NCBI GenBank assembly: GCA_013287905.1
Contig: JABDCW010000002.1
Location: 28,185-92,184, forward strand
Direction: 5' to 3'
Source of the DNA: Chlamydiota bacterium
GTDB taxonomy: Bacteria; Chlamydiota; Chlamydiia; Chlamydiales; Parachlamydiaceae
Length of the DNA stretch: 64,000 bases
The notes under the pieces were generated by a model. That model had not been told where the DNA came from. It saw nothing but the letters and a program-made list of their open reading frames with translations, and ran no database searches. Positions 16,926-25,170 of this stretch are shown in pieces. A program made the position numbers and the translations under genes. Every line of letters begins with the position of its first letter. The first letter of the stretch is position 1.

Positions 16926-18677
16926 CTATTCTGGAAATGCAGGAAAAATATGTGCACTGCTGTTCGAATAGCGAATTTCTCCCCAAGTCGTAGGTGTTTT
17001 TATTTCGGTGAATTCATCCACATGATATCCAATAAATTCTCTAAAATTCACACGTTCCCGGTAATCCGGAAGGCCTGGAATTCGATCTCCTAAGGGAGTA
17101 CCTTTCCCAGCAAATTCTTTTAAAAGCCTTTCTGGATCTTTATGTTCTAAAATGCTTTTACCTTTAACGTAATTATGCTTTCCGGGGATATGCTTGTTTT
17201 GCTTATCATGGTGTAGTTTTACATTTCTGAAAAACGCTTCTCTATCTTCAGCATGCTTGATGGCAGTGGCTGTGATAAATTTCTTATTTGGTTCGGATAT
17301 TGTCAGAGCTTCAAGGTTGCAAATTCGATTGGCGTCTCTTAATTTTTTAACTGCGGACACACATTTAACAAGAGCCCCTCCGGCAAAGCAGTCTACACCA
17401 TATTTTCCGATGCAATGACCTATACAGTGTCCTTTCTCACCATCGCTAAGGCAGTCAAATTCCTGTGCGAATCGACGCATTTCTCTTGAAATTTCTTCGA
17501 GCTTCTTTTGATCACAGTTTTTTATGGTATTTACAATCGCTGTCCCAACTTCATAACATATGTTGGAAAAATTGACTGTTCCATCAATGGGGTGTTCAGC
17601 AAAAGCCCATAAGCACTCACTAAGCCCATATGCTGAACTGCAAAGCGATGGCGCAAAATCTATAGCAGCTTCAGCTCCTCCTTCTACCAGACCGGATAGA
17701 AGCGCTTGTTCAAATTCCTTAGAAGTTTTGGATTGAATTTGAGCAAGGATTTTTGGATGTCCCGAATATAGAAAATCCAAAATTGCCTGATCGAAATCGC
17801 CTGTTTCAAAGTACGCAACAGATCTTTGAAAATAGGCTTCTTTATTATTCGGATCTTTCGCAATAGCTTCGGACAGAATTTTTATTGCGTCATGATACAG
17901 ACCAACCTCTATCTTAGATTCACCGAATTTTTGATAAAATCCGGAATTCAATAATCTTTTTTCATTGTTGATCTCAGCTAATTGGACTAAACGTTCGGCA
18001 TTGATAGCAAAAATTTCCCAATTTCCCTCAATAAAACTGATCAGGCCTAAATTATAAGAAAAAGCCATGTTGTGAGTTTGATGCTCGTGCGGACAGCTTG
18101 ATAAAATATTTTTGTATAGCGGGATAATTTTGTCTGAGAGCTCGTCAAGGATTTTATCTGCCATTATGGCTTTGGTATTAATTTTATTAATCTCAGCTTC
18201 TTTGCTAATCACATCTCTTTTGGAAGGATACATCTTTTCTGCATCTGCAAGTAGTTTTATACGTGTCGATTGATACAGTTTTTTGAATGATTCCAGGCAA
18301 TCAAGATATTCATTCAACATACATAAATCGTGTTTGTCCCCATAACCAATCTTATATTTGAATGAACTACGGTCCCAAATAATAAAAGGTCCCTCCTTTT
18401 TTGCCCGAAGCATTCCTTTCATAAACTCATGCCAAAGAATGTCTTCAGGTCTTTTTGGATGAGAAGGTTTATCTGAAGGAAAAGCATCTGACTCCAAATA
18501 TTCCAAGCCTGGAGAAAACGGACCTATGTAATGGCTAAAGCAAGTGCAGTGGTCAAAGCAGCCACAACCGGGGATTCTATTATAAAAGTAGACGCTTTCC
18601 CCGTCATCGCATCCAGCAAAAATATGTTGGGTTATGCATAAAATAAATAGCATTATGGATGCTAATCGTTGTTTCAT
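16926..18677 (-). CDS. Exported polymorphic toxin with C-terminal Ntox50-like domain
   Basis: A 583-residue protein. It has a signal peptide (MLFILCITQHIFAG), a short Cys-rich segment (GCGCFDHCTCF, ~35), a helical middle with at least one TPR-like unit (DAIKILSEAIAKDPNNKEAYFQ, ~265), and a charged C-terminus. The final ~100 residues (KQNKHIPGKHNYVKGKSIL ... FREFIGYHVDEF ... RYSNSSAHIFPAFPE) resemble the toxin-50 class of polymorphic toxins, which are predicted RNases. The resemblance is in the KHIPG-NY opening and the GYxVD and xHIxPAxP ending. Two immunity-like genes follow. It could act between competing bacteria in one host or against the host cell. The toxin family is from memory of motifs, so confidence in nuclease activity is moderate. 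Confidence 0.75.
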   Translation of the reverse strand: MKQRLASIMLFILCITQHIFAGCDDGESVYFYNRIPGCGCFDHCTCFSHYIGPFSPGLEYLESDAFPSDKPSHPKRPEDILWHEFMKGMLRAKKEGPFIIWDRSSFKYKIGYGDKHDLCMLNEYLDCLESFKKLYQSTRIKLLADAEKMYPSKRDVISKEAEINKINTKAIMADKILDELSDKIIPLYKNILSSCPHEHQTHNMAFSYNLGLISFIEGNWEIFAINAERLVQLAEINNEKRLLNSGFYQKFGESKIEVGLYHDAIKILSEAIAKDPNNKEAYFQRSVAYFETGDFDQAILDFLYSGHPKILAQIQSKTSKEFEQALLSGLVEGGAEAAIDFAPSLCSSAYGLSECLWAFAEHPIDGTVNFSNICYEVGTAIVNTIKNCDQKKLEEISREMRRFAQEFDCLSDGEKGHCIGHCIGKYGVDCFAGGALVKCVSAVKKLRDANRICNLEALTISEPNKKFITATAIKHAEDREAFFRNVKLHHDKQNKHIPGKHNYVKGKSILEHKDPERLLKEFAGKGTPLGDRIPGLPDYRERVNFREFIGYHVDEFTEIKTPTTWGEIRYSNSSAHIFPAFPE

Positions 18678-18799
18678 AAGTATTTCTTTAGGGTTGAAAA
18701 TGGGGTGATTAAATCTTTTCTATAAATTCTGTTAAATGGTAGCCTTTATACATAATTCTAAAGGCATTGTCAATGGATATTTGCATATTCCATAATTTT

Positions 18800-19132
18800 T
18801 TAAAGGGGCTTTCCTGTTTTTCGAGGTCTTTTTCTTTTTGTTAGTTGATAAATTTCTTGTATATTTGATGGGAGGAACTCATATGATTTTTTGGCTAAAG
18901 CCTGTATTTCATGGAGAAAGGGATAGCGTGGATTCCAAACAAACACTCGTGTACGCCCTTCAAGAAAGCTAGCGAGAAGGCCTCCGTCTTCCAATTTTCT
19001 TAACGTTTTTTGTATTGGATCAAGAGAAGTTCCAAATGCATGTTTCAGCTCTGTAGCATTAGCTTTATCATGTAGAGAGAGGTATATAAGAATTTTCTCC
19101 ACATTCTTATTGGAAAAAAGATATTCTAGCAT
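18800..19132 (-). CDS. Winged-helix DNA-binding protein
   Basis: A 110-residue protein. Residues 1-70 form a winged helix: NVEKILIYLSLHDKANATELKHAF, then SLDPIQKTLRKLEDGGLLAS as recognition helix, and RTRVFVWNPRYPFLHEI as wing and following helix. This pattern resembles the small regulators found beside MNT/HEPN or other accessory modules. The C-terminus is basic (TKRKRPRKTGK). A highly symmetric operator lies 5 bases upstream of the start, so self-repression is likely. It is isolated between the toxin gene and a DUF4143 remnant. The regulated target beyond itself is unknown. Confidence 0.7.
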   Translation of the reverse strand: MLEYLFSNKNVEKILIYLSLHDKANATELKHAFGTSLDPIQKTLRKLEDGGLLASFLEGRTRVFVWNPRYPFLHEIQALAKKSYEFLPSNIQEIYQLTKRKRPRKTGKPL

Positions 19133-19137
19133 ACTAA

Positions 19138-19173
19138 ACCTATTTTATCGGTTATATAACCGATTGGATAGGT
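19138..19173. promoter_or_regulatory. Symmetric operator upstream of the winged-helix gene
   Basis: ACCTAT, 5 bp, CGGTTATATAACCG, 5 bp, ATAGGT: both the 14-bp inner palindrome and the outer hexamers share one dyad axis (19155/19156). It is placed to cover the promoter of the divergent-free 18800-19132 gene. Confidence 0.65.
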
Positions 19174-19250
19174 ATTTGTCAAGATTTATAGACAATAATT
19201 GCCATTTACGTTTCATTCGTGGTCTGGCTTACGTATAGAGACTAAAGCTC

Positions 19251-19330
19251 ATGTTATCTTTTTTAATGATAAGCAAGTCCAGCTCTGCCTGTTGGTGAGT
19301 TCCCCAAAAATAACACTCTTCCGGCTGGGG
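19251..19330 (-). pseudogene. Remnant of a DUF4143 ATPase C-terminus
   Basis: The minus-strand frame encodes PEECYFWGTHQQAELDLLII, identical in that stretch to the C-terminal nuclease-like core of the ATPase at 20285-21418. Flanking sequence does not continue the homology. A short unrelated open stretch (MPEIKPYGVKRKLLKKDN, about 19380-19440) lies next to it and may be debris of another gene. The rest of the 473-bp gap holds only the operator and a dispersed repeat. Confidence 0.8.
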
Positions 19331-19455
19331 CATCGAGATCAATCAGTTTGTCTGTGATGTCGATATTATTCAAACTCTACGGGATTATCTTTTTTCAAAA
19401 GTTTCCGTTTTACACCATAAGGTTTGATTTCAGGCATCTTAAGCTTAAAAAGACT

Positions 19456-19573
19456 TATACCGAACGTGATTCAAAAATTGGTTTGTGACGGTGTCGGCAG
19501 CCGATGAATTTGAAGCTTGCCTCCATTGCTCAACTTATTAAAGTTGAGCGATGGAGGCACTGCCTATAAGTCT
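19456..19573. repeat. TATACCGAA-ended element, truncated variant, copy B
   Basis: It starts TATACCGAACGTGATTCAAAA like the full element. It then carries a hairpin (CCTCCATTGCTCAACTT / AAGTTGAGCGATGGAGG) in place of the usual right half. The same CTCAACTTATT-AAGTTGAG hairpin is inside the copies at 35879 and 52997. Confidence 0.7.
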
Positions 19574-19605
19574 AGAATGATTATTTTCAATTCTTTATTT
19601 TCACA

Positions 19606-20175
19606 TTATAATATGCGGTGGATTTCCATAAACCCAATGGTTGCATCGGGATCGGGATCTGTGCTTGGCGGAGGAAGATATGGGTTTCTGGAAGCAGTCG
19701 GATCGGTATGATAGTTTTGTAAGGTAATGTCTTCTCCGGTATTAATCAGGGTAATAACAGCATTGGCTGGAATGGCAACATCTATGGTCAAACCTGAAAA
19801 TGGATTGGATGAACCTGTAGTTAAATTTAGGGTGCCTCCCCGAACATTAGCATTGTTCACTCTTAACGAAAATTTTGCATGCTTGGTTGACTGCACCCCA
19901 AAAGATATCCGGTACGTCCCTGCATCTGGAACGGTAATTCCACCTTCAGCCCACGTAACAGAACCATTTTGAGCACTCACACCATCAAATAGAAGCGGCT
20001 TATGGTATCCTACCGCTTGTTGCTGCAGGGCATATAGAGAAATGAACGTAGGTGAAAACGATGTATCTTGATCATCAGAGGGGTCCTGAGCAGTCCCTGC
20101 AGAAAAATAAAGAAAAGTTAAGCTAAGTAAAAGGCTTTTAAGGCTACGTGTGGACAAAATATAAAATAAATGCAT
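19606..20175 (-). CDS. Secreted protein with C1q/TNF-like jelly-roll domain
   Basis: A 189-residue protein with an N-terminal signal peptide (LLLSLTFLYFSAGTAQ). Residues ~45-189 read like the BclA/C1q-like beta-sandwich: GSVTWAEGGITVPDAGTYRISFGVQ, FSLRVNNANVRGGT, DVAIPANAVITLINTGEDITL, and a C-terminal IGFMEIHRIL strand. A Pro/Asp-rich loop (LPPPSTDPDPDA) precedes the last strand. Such domains form trimers on surfaces. There is no collagen-like stem here, so it may be a small soluble or surface trimer. It sits between two remnants and is probably accessory. Fold assignment is by pattern only. Confidence 0.65.
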   Translation of the reverse strand: MHLFYILSTRSLKSLLLSLTFLYFSAGTAQDPSDDQDTSFSPTFISLYALQQQAVGYHKPLLFDGVSAQNGSVTWAEGGITVPDAGTYRISFGVQSTKHAKFSLRVNNANVRGGTLNLTTGSSNPFSGLTIDVAIPANAVITLINTGEDITLQNYHTDPTASRNPYLPPPSTDPDPDATIGFMEIHRIL

Positions 20176-20249
20176 TTGTTCCCCCTGATAATGATATTGT
20201 TCAACAAAAATATTGTTTGGTTTTCTTTTATCAAATCAGGTGATTTTTT

Positions 20250-20283
20250 TGCTATACCGAAGGGGGTTCAAAAATTGGGTATA
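20250..20283. repeat. Half copy (C) of the TATACCGAA-ended element
   Basis: It contains GCTATACCGAAGGGGGTTCAAAAATTGGGTATA, one end of the element only. It directly abuts the stop codon of the DUF4143 ATPase at 20285. Confidence 0.65.
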
Positions 20284-20284
20284 T

Positions 20285-21418
20285 TTAAAAAGCAGTCAAA
20301 GGCTTTACAAGGATTTCATTTGACAGAGGGTATTCGATATCACCTGGGTAAACTACAGTCAGAGCATCCAGACCGAGATCTTCTTGAGCTATTTGCATCG
20401 ATTTTGTTAATTTAGGCGCACCTGAATATTTCATTTCGAACCCTAGCTTTTTTCCGTTTTTTATGATAAGCAAGTCCAGTTCGGCTTGTTGATGAGTTCC
20501 CCAAAAATAACACTCTTCTGGCTCTGCATCGAGATGGAAAATAATTTGTTCAAGAGCAAATCCTTCCCAGGAGGCCCCTAATTTAGGATTAACCAACAAG
20601 TCAGAGTTGCTATTGATTCCAATGAGAGTGTGAAAAATCCCACTGTCGCGAATATAGATCTTTGGGGTCTTAATCTGCCGCTTGCCGATATTTTCATGCC
20701 AAGGCTGTAACTGACGAACCATAAAAGTACCTGTTAAGATATCTGCGTATTCCTTCATCGTTTTATGGGACATTCCCAGTGATCGGCCCAGTTCAGATGC
20801 GTTAAATATATTGCCATGATAATGTGCCAGCATCATCCAAAAGCGTCTTAGCTGTTCTGATGGTATATTAATGCCTAGTGCTGGAATATCTCTTTCTAGA
20901 AACGTCCTAATGTACCCTTTGCGCCAGGCCGCACTGATCTCATCGTTTGCTGCTAATACGGATAAGGGATACCCGCCTCTTACCCATAGCCTTTCTATCT
21001 CATGGATCTCATCGAACATGAAAGGGGTCAATTCAAGGTAAGTGATGCGTCCAGCTAGCGTCTCAGAGGATTGGGCAATCAAATCGCGAGAAGCGCTTCC
21101 TAATATCAGGTAATGCTGATTCAATTCTTTGTTGTCACTTAAAACCCGCAGGGTCTCAAATAAGTTGGGAGCTCGTTGGATCTCGTCGATAACAATGAGA
21201 CCAGATAGTGAGGATAATGATAAAAGAGGGTCTGTTAATCTTGCAATGTCGCGATAATTTTCAAGATCGAAATAATTCTCTTTGGGAAATACAGACTGCG
21301 TTTCAATATATTGTTTTGCCGCGGTAGTTTTCCCACATTGTCGCGGACCTAAAATAGCGACTACCTTTGTCACTTGAAAGGCGTGCTCTATTTTGTCTAA
21401 AAAAAATTGCCTGATCAT
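20285..21418 (-). CDS. AAA+ ATPase with C-terminal DUF4143 domain, paralogue 2
   Basis: A 377-residue protein. Walker A is GPRQCGKTTAAKQY (~24), Walker B is GLIVIDEIQRAPNLFETLR (~74) and the sensor region is LGSASRDLIAQSSETLAGR (~104). A winged-helix-like segment (ASELGRSLGMSHKTMKEYADIL, ~207) precedes the DUF4143 part, which ends with a clear PD-(D/E)xK-type core (AELDLLIIKNGKKLGFEMKYS, ~318-340). This is the classic single-protein form of these ATPases. An inverted repeat sits 4 bases upstream of the start, and a fragment of a sister gene lies 1 kb away. Cellular role unknown. Confidence 0.87.
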   Translation of the reverse strand: MIRQFFLDKIEHAFQVTKVVAILGPRQCGKTTAAKQYIETQSVFPKENYFDLENYRDIARLTDPLLSLSSLSGLIVIDEIQRAPNLFETLRVLSDNKELNQHYLILGSASRDLIAQSSETLAGRITYLELTPFMFDEIHEIERLWVRGGYPLSVLAANDEISAAWRKGYIRTFLERDIPALGINIPSEQLRRFWMMLAHYHGNIFNASELGRSLGMSHKTMKEYADILTGTFMVRQLQPWHENIGKRQIKTPKIYIRDSGIFHTLIGINSNSDLLVNPKLGASWEGFALEQIIFHLDAEPEECYFWGTHQQAELDLLIIKNGKKLGFEMKYSGAPKLTKSMQIAQEDLGLDALTVVYPGDIEYPLSNEILVKPLTAF

Positions 21419-21421
21419 ATA

Positions 21422-21458
21422 CCATGAAATTTGGAGGTTATACTTCCATTTTTCATGG
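21422..21458. promoter_or_regulatory. Inverted repeat upstream of DUF4143 ATPase 2
   Basis: CCATGAAA (21422-21429) and TTTCATGG (21451-21458) are perfect outer arms. Inner TTGGAG and CTTCCA extend the match to about 13 of 16. It lies 4 bp from the start codon, matching the placement of palindromes at the other two ATPase genes. Confidence 0.5.
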
Positions 21459-21477
21459 ATTAAGGATTAATTTCAAC

Positions 21478-23373
21478 TTAAACTTTGTAATTAAATTGCC
21501 TTTTGGAATAAATGGGCGTTTTGATCATGTGCCTGTAATAGAGCCACCATGCGAAGAATATCAGGGCTGCTATACCCCATACAATTAACCGGGGAAGATT
21601 TAAAAACGGATAGGGTTTTTGTGCATCAACAAATCCAAACCGGTTTCCGGGAGGCCAAAAAATAAAGCTCGGAGCCCCTTGCAGATTGTCTTGAGGGACA
21701 AATCCAAAGACCCGGCTATCTGAACTCATGGCATGATTGTCGCCAAGAGCTAAATAGCGGCCTTCCGGGATCGTCATTCCAAAAGTTCTGATGAAATCGG
21801 TATCGATTTTCCCATCTTTTAATGGCGGACCGTAATCCTGAAAGGCAATATATGGCTTTTGAGGGGTGCTTTTTTCCTGCCGGCTCTTTTCATTTTTAAG
21901 GAATGCAATCAAAGAAGGATCGGACTTGTCGATGAACTTGGCTCCCATGAGCCAAAGATCCCCATCGCGAAAGTATGCATATCGGTGGGGAAACAACGTT
22001 TGATTATATGGGGACGGGGAAAATAGGAGGCTCATTTCCATGCCGAAATTAAATAATTTCTGTATGTTTTCAGGTGATCTGCTATAGAGAGGATTGTCTT
22101 TTGGAAGGTCTTTCGCAATGCCGCCCCAATGAATACTGAATGCCTTGCCTTGATAAAATTCATATGTCCCGTCGGCAACGTTAAATTTTGGGCCGGGAGA
22201 AGAATGCAAGTGCCTGTCATCGCTATACCGTCTTGCCTGGCCGTTTTCTACGACAAATCTTGCTGTGTAAAGATTGTCCATCAAGGTGTCGAGATGATGC
22301 TGTTGCAAAGGAATTATCGTAGAATAGGCGGGGATGCCAATGTATCCCTTTTGAACAATTGGTTTAGGAAAGCTCAACGATGGAGTATGGTGCAACTGCA
22401 AATACAATACGCCTTCGGCACTATCTTTCGTATCCACCGATAATTTCTTTATCTCTTCATGATTGAGCAGTCTTGCAACGGCATAGTTGCGGATCCCAAG
22501 AATATCGCTATAGGTTTTAATTGCAGTATGGGGAGCTGCTTGAGCTAAGGGCAGATCCGCTATCCAGTTCTTTCCATCAAAAACTTCTCCAACTGATTGA
22601 CCTTGGGAATTAAAGGATAGTTTCCCAACTGGTACATTCATTTGTTTTATGATGATGCTATTGTTGGAATTTTGCGACATTTCCCCGTCGAAAGAAAGAA
22701 AAGGGACATGTTCCAATGGTTTCATCCAGGGGGAATTTCGCAACTCTGTGAGCTCATTGCCTTGCTTGTCGACTCCGTAGATCTGACCTCCATAGAAATA
22801 AAAGGAATCTCCAGGTTTGCCCATACATCGTTTGATATATCTTTTTTTATAGGGGAAAAGGCCAAAATAGGTGCTGTCGGAATTAAGGACCGGAATCTTG
22901 TCTCCTGAGAAAATGAAGATACTCGTGCGCTGTATGAGATCTTTATCAAAATAAAAGTGGTCTGTGGCTAAGGGCATGTTGATGCCAAAAGCAGTTTTGG
23001 TGACTGTCAGGTGGTCTTGCTCTCTGAATGTAGGCCGCATTGAGCCTGTAGGAATTTCGTATGGCTCAAACCACATTTGCCGGATAATCACAGCAATGAC
23101 AAGAGCAAAAATGAGGGCAGAAAATAATTCGATTATATTTTGCAAAATGGTCTTTTTGCAGTGTTGATTCGCAAATGTTTCGAGTTTTTTTGCAAGTGTG
23201 CCGGCAGATGTTCTGTCTTTGTTCAACAAAGCAGCATCGAGCTGCCCCATTTCTTTTTCCAGGGATACAAGAGCCGGAGGGGGGAGTTCCTGCCCCTTTT
23301 TTTTATACCAGGAGTACACCTGTTTTAAAATATGGCGCGATTTCCTGAGAGTGTAGTCACGTGAGAAGATCAT
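21478..23373 (-). CDS. lepB: Signal peptidase I with large chlamydial-type insertion
   Basis: Cleaves signal peptides on the periplasmic face of the inner membrane. It has 631 residues, about twice the usual size. It has an N-terminal membrane helix (~85-100) and the catalytic serine in YEIPTGSMRPTF (~111). The lysine box is RYIKRCMGKPGD (~185), and the late conserved box is LALGDNHAMSSDSRVFGFVP (~560). A C-terminal membrane segment and basic tail follow (LIVWGIAALIFFAWWLYY). The insertion of some 300 residues between the lysine box and the last box is a chlamydial trait. Start at 23373 is set by AGGAG seven bases upstream; the ATG at 23391 would place that ribosome site inside the gene. Confidence 0.92.
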   Translation of the reverse strand: MIFSRDYTLRKSRHILKQVYSWYKKKGQELPPPALVSLEKEMGQLDAALLNKDRTSAGTLAKKLETFANQHCKKTILQNIIELFSALIFALVIAVIIRQMWFEPYEIPTGSMRPTFREQDHLTVTKTAFGINMPLATDHFYFDKDLIQRTSIFIFSGDKIPVLNSDSTYFGLFPYKKRYIKRCMGKPGDSFYFYGGQIYGVDKQGNELTELRNSPWMKPLEHVPFLSFDGEMSQNSNNSIIIKQMNVPVGKLSFNSQGQSVGEVFDGKNWIADLPLAQAAPHTAIKTYSDILGIRNYAVARLLNHEEIKKLSVDTKDSAEGVLYLQLHHTPSLSFPKPIVQKGYIGIPAYSTIIPLQQHHLDTLMDNLYTARFVVENGQARRYSDDRHLHSSPGPKFNVADGTYEFYQGKAFSIHWGGIAKDLPKDNPLYSRSPENIQKLFNFGMEMSLLFSPSPYNQTLFPHRYAYFRDGDLWLMGAKFIDKSDPSLIAFLKNEKSRQEKSTPQKPYIAFQDYGPPLKDGKIDTDFIRTFGMTIPEGRYLALGDNHAMSSDSRVFGFVPQDNLQGAPSFIFWPPGNRFGFVDAQKPYPFLNLPRLIVWGIAALIFFAWWLYYRHMIKTPIYSKRQFNYKV

Positions 23374-23509
23374 ATTTGCTCCTGATTCCAAAAACGGTAA
23401 TGATACACAGATCTCGATTAAATATCAAATTAACGAAAAACGTTCACGGGTAAAGTCTCTGTATAAATACTCTTTTTATTATTAAATTTATTAATTATAT
23501 AAAAATAAA

Positions 23510-23537
23510 TTGACAAATCTTTGCTTTTTAATAAATA
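23510..23537 (+). promoter_or_regulatory. Possible sigma-70-type promoter for the TPR/Inc-like cluster
   Basis: TTGACA at 23510-23515, then 16 bp, then TAAATA at 23532-23537, in a very AT-rich region about 50 bp before the start at 23588. Confidence 0.4.
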
Positions 23538-23587
23538 ATAGTAATATATATCAACAACAAAAAATTATTAATTTGCGAGGTGTTTAT

Positions 23588-24295
23588 ATGCAGGGCTCAT
23601 CTAAAAAATTTTCAAAAGAGAAATTACATCAAATAGAAGATACATTAAGTGAAGAAACTGAGTTCGCCAAAGAGTATTTACGTGGTTTATTCGATCCTCC
23701 AAAGACAAGTCCTCTAAAATCTATACAACAACAGCTCGATGAACAGGATAATCAGATAGATGAGCTCATGGTATTTGCTCATCGGGACACGGAAAAAGCA
23801 GTGGAGCTGTTTTTAAACGAATGTTTGCCTGAAGAAAGGCTCAAAGTCGAGGAGATTTTTTTTAAAGCGGTATCGAGGTTAGGCGAAATAACAGGAAAAT
23901 TTGATGCGCATTCAATCACTTTAGAAGAGTGTGAATGTTTAGAGGAGATCGCAAAACGCAAATTGATCGGCCATGATTATTATAACGGCAGCCACATGTA
24001 CCGTTTCATTATCCAATTAAATGGGTTTTTTAGTGAAGCATGGGTCGGATGGGCCCTTTGCGAACAGGAATTGGGGAATTGGGAAGCCGTAGACCTCATA
24101 TATCAGATGGCTTTGGAGTTTATGCCTTATGACTATTATATCATCCTTTTTGCAGCGGACTTTTACATTTCCATCAATCGAAAAGAAAAGGCGATCGCCA
24201 TTCTTGAAAAAGGAAAGCAACAACTCATTACAGATCATTTGGAAAATTCGCAATCATTTAAGGAAATTCAAGAGTCATTGAAAAGTGTAGTTTAG
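23588..24295 (+). CDS. TPR-like helical protein, possible secretion chaperone for the following membrane proteins
   Basis: A 235-residue soluble protein. The start at 23588 follows GAGGTG. It has an acidic, coiled N-terminal third (LHQIEDTLSEETEFAKEYL), then helical repeats: FFSEAWVGWALCEQELGNWEAV, YQMALEFMPYDYYIILFAADFYI, RKEKAIAILEKGKQQL (~165-225). The layout recalls SycD/LcrH-type class II chaperones of type III secretion, but the characteristic repeats are imperfect. It is followed 20 bases later by two paralogous membrane proteins with effector-like features, which supports a chaperone or partner role. That role is inferred; the family is not firmly recognised. Confidence 0.6.
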   Translation: MQGSSKKFSKEKLHQIEDTLSEETEFAKEYLRGLFDPPKTSPLKSIQQQLDEQDNQIDELMVFAHRDTEKAVELFLNECLPEERLKVEEIFFKAVSRLGEITGKFDAHSITLEECECLEEIAKRKLIGHDYYNGSHMYRFIIQLNGFFSEAWVGWALCEQELGNWEAVDLIYQMALEFMPYDYYIILFAADFYISINRKEKAIAILEKGKQQLITDHLENSQSFKEIQESLKSVV

Positions 24296-24315
24296 GTATT
24301 GAATGGGAGGGTATT

Positions 24316-25116
24316 ATGACAGTCCCAAGTGTTCCAATCAGAGCAGGTTATAATCGCGAAGGCGTAGCAATACACGACCCCAAAGAAGTGGAAAGAGACA
24401 TTTACGTCAGAACAGGGGGCACCAAAGTAAAATATGTTAATAAAACACGCCAGAGTGTATTAGAAGAAGTCCGTAGTAGAGCGTCAGCTATGACAATCGT
24501 TGCCCAGGTCTCTTTTTTTTCCACCGGCATTATTGGAGGCGTGTTGCTCGCTGCAGTTGCGGTAGCAGTTATCGGTACTGCGGCTACTCCAGTGGGGTGG
24601 GCGATGGCAGGGATTGCTGTTGTTGGCATGTCCATCATGATCGGACGTCACTTTTATATGAAAGAACATGGATTGAAGACAGATACGGGCATAGAAACAG
24701 CTAAGGGTGCAGGTTGGGCAGTGGGAGGCTTTTGTATCGCCGGTTTGATTGCCGGATTAGTTGGATATTTATATATCAAAAGCCAAAGTACAGAAGATAA
24801 AGAAAAACAACAAGGTGAAAGAACGAATAGAGAGCCTCGGCATGAGCACAGGACTAGTCGTAAAGCTGCTCATCATAGAGAATATACGAATGCAATGGCA
24901 ATTCACTACTTGCTTTCTCCTCCCCGTCATCGCCATCACCACCACCATCATTGTTGTTATCATGTTGAATATTCTCTTCCCCCACCAAAAGAAACCGAAG
25001 ACCAGGAAGATCTTGAAAAAATATTTGAAAAAACCGATTCCAAAGGTGCAAGCTTTGTCTATAGGGGGGATATGATTGTCCCTCAAACAGAGCAAGCTCC
25101 TGAACCGGAAGGGTAA
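24316..25116 (+). CDS. Inc-like bilobed membrane protein with His/Cys cluster, paralogue 1
   Basis: A 266-residue protein; GGGAGGG precedes the ATG. A soluble N-terminus (AGYNREGVAIHDPKEVERDI) precedes two hydrophobic lobes at about residues 58-110 and 132-152, each a tight helix pair as in chlamydial inclusion membrane (Inc) proteins. A charged stretch follows and then a run of histidines with cysteines ending HHCCYHVEYS (~213). The C-terminus is acidic with a KGASFVYRGD motif. There is no cleavable signal. It shares the N-terminus, hydrophobic core and HHCCYHVEYS with the next gene. It may be a type III effector placed in a host-derived membrane. Metal binding by the His/Cys tract is inference. 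Confidence 0.65.
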   Translation: MTVPSVPIRAGYNREGVAIHDPKEVERDIYVRTGGTKVKYVNKTRQSVLEEVRSRASAMTIVAQVSFFSTGIIGGVLLAAVAVAVIGTAATPVGWAMAGIAVVGMSIMIGRHFYMKEHGLKTDTGIETAKGAGWAVGGFCIAGLIAGLVGYLYIKSQSTEDKEKQQGERTNREPRHEHRTSRKAAHHREYTNAMAIHYLLSPPRHRHHHHHHCCYHVEYSLPPPKETEDQEDLEKIFEKTDSKGASFVYRGDMIVPQTEQAPEPEG

Positions 25117-25170
25117 AAGGAGTGAATCAATAAAATTCTATTTTGTTTTGTGGTCAAAAACGAGGTGATT

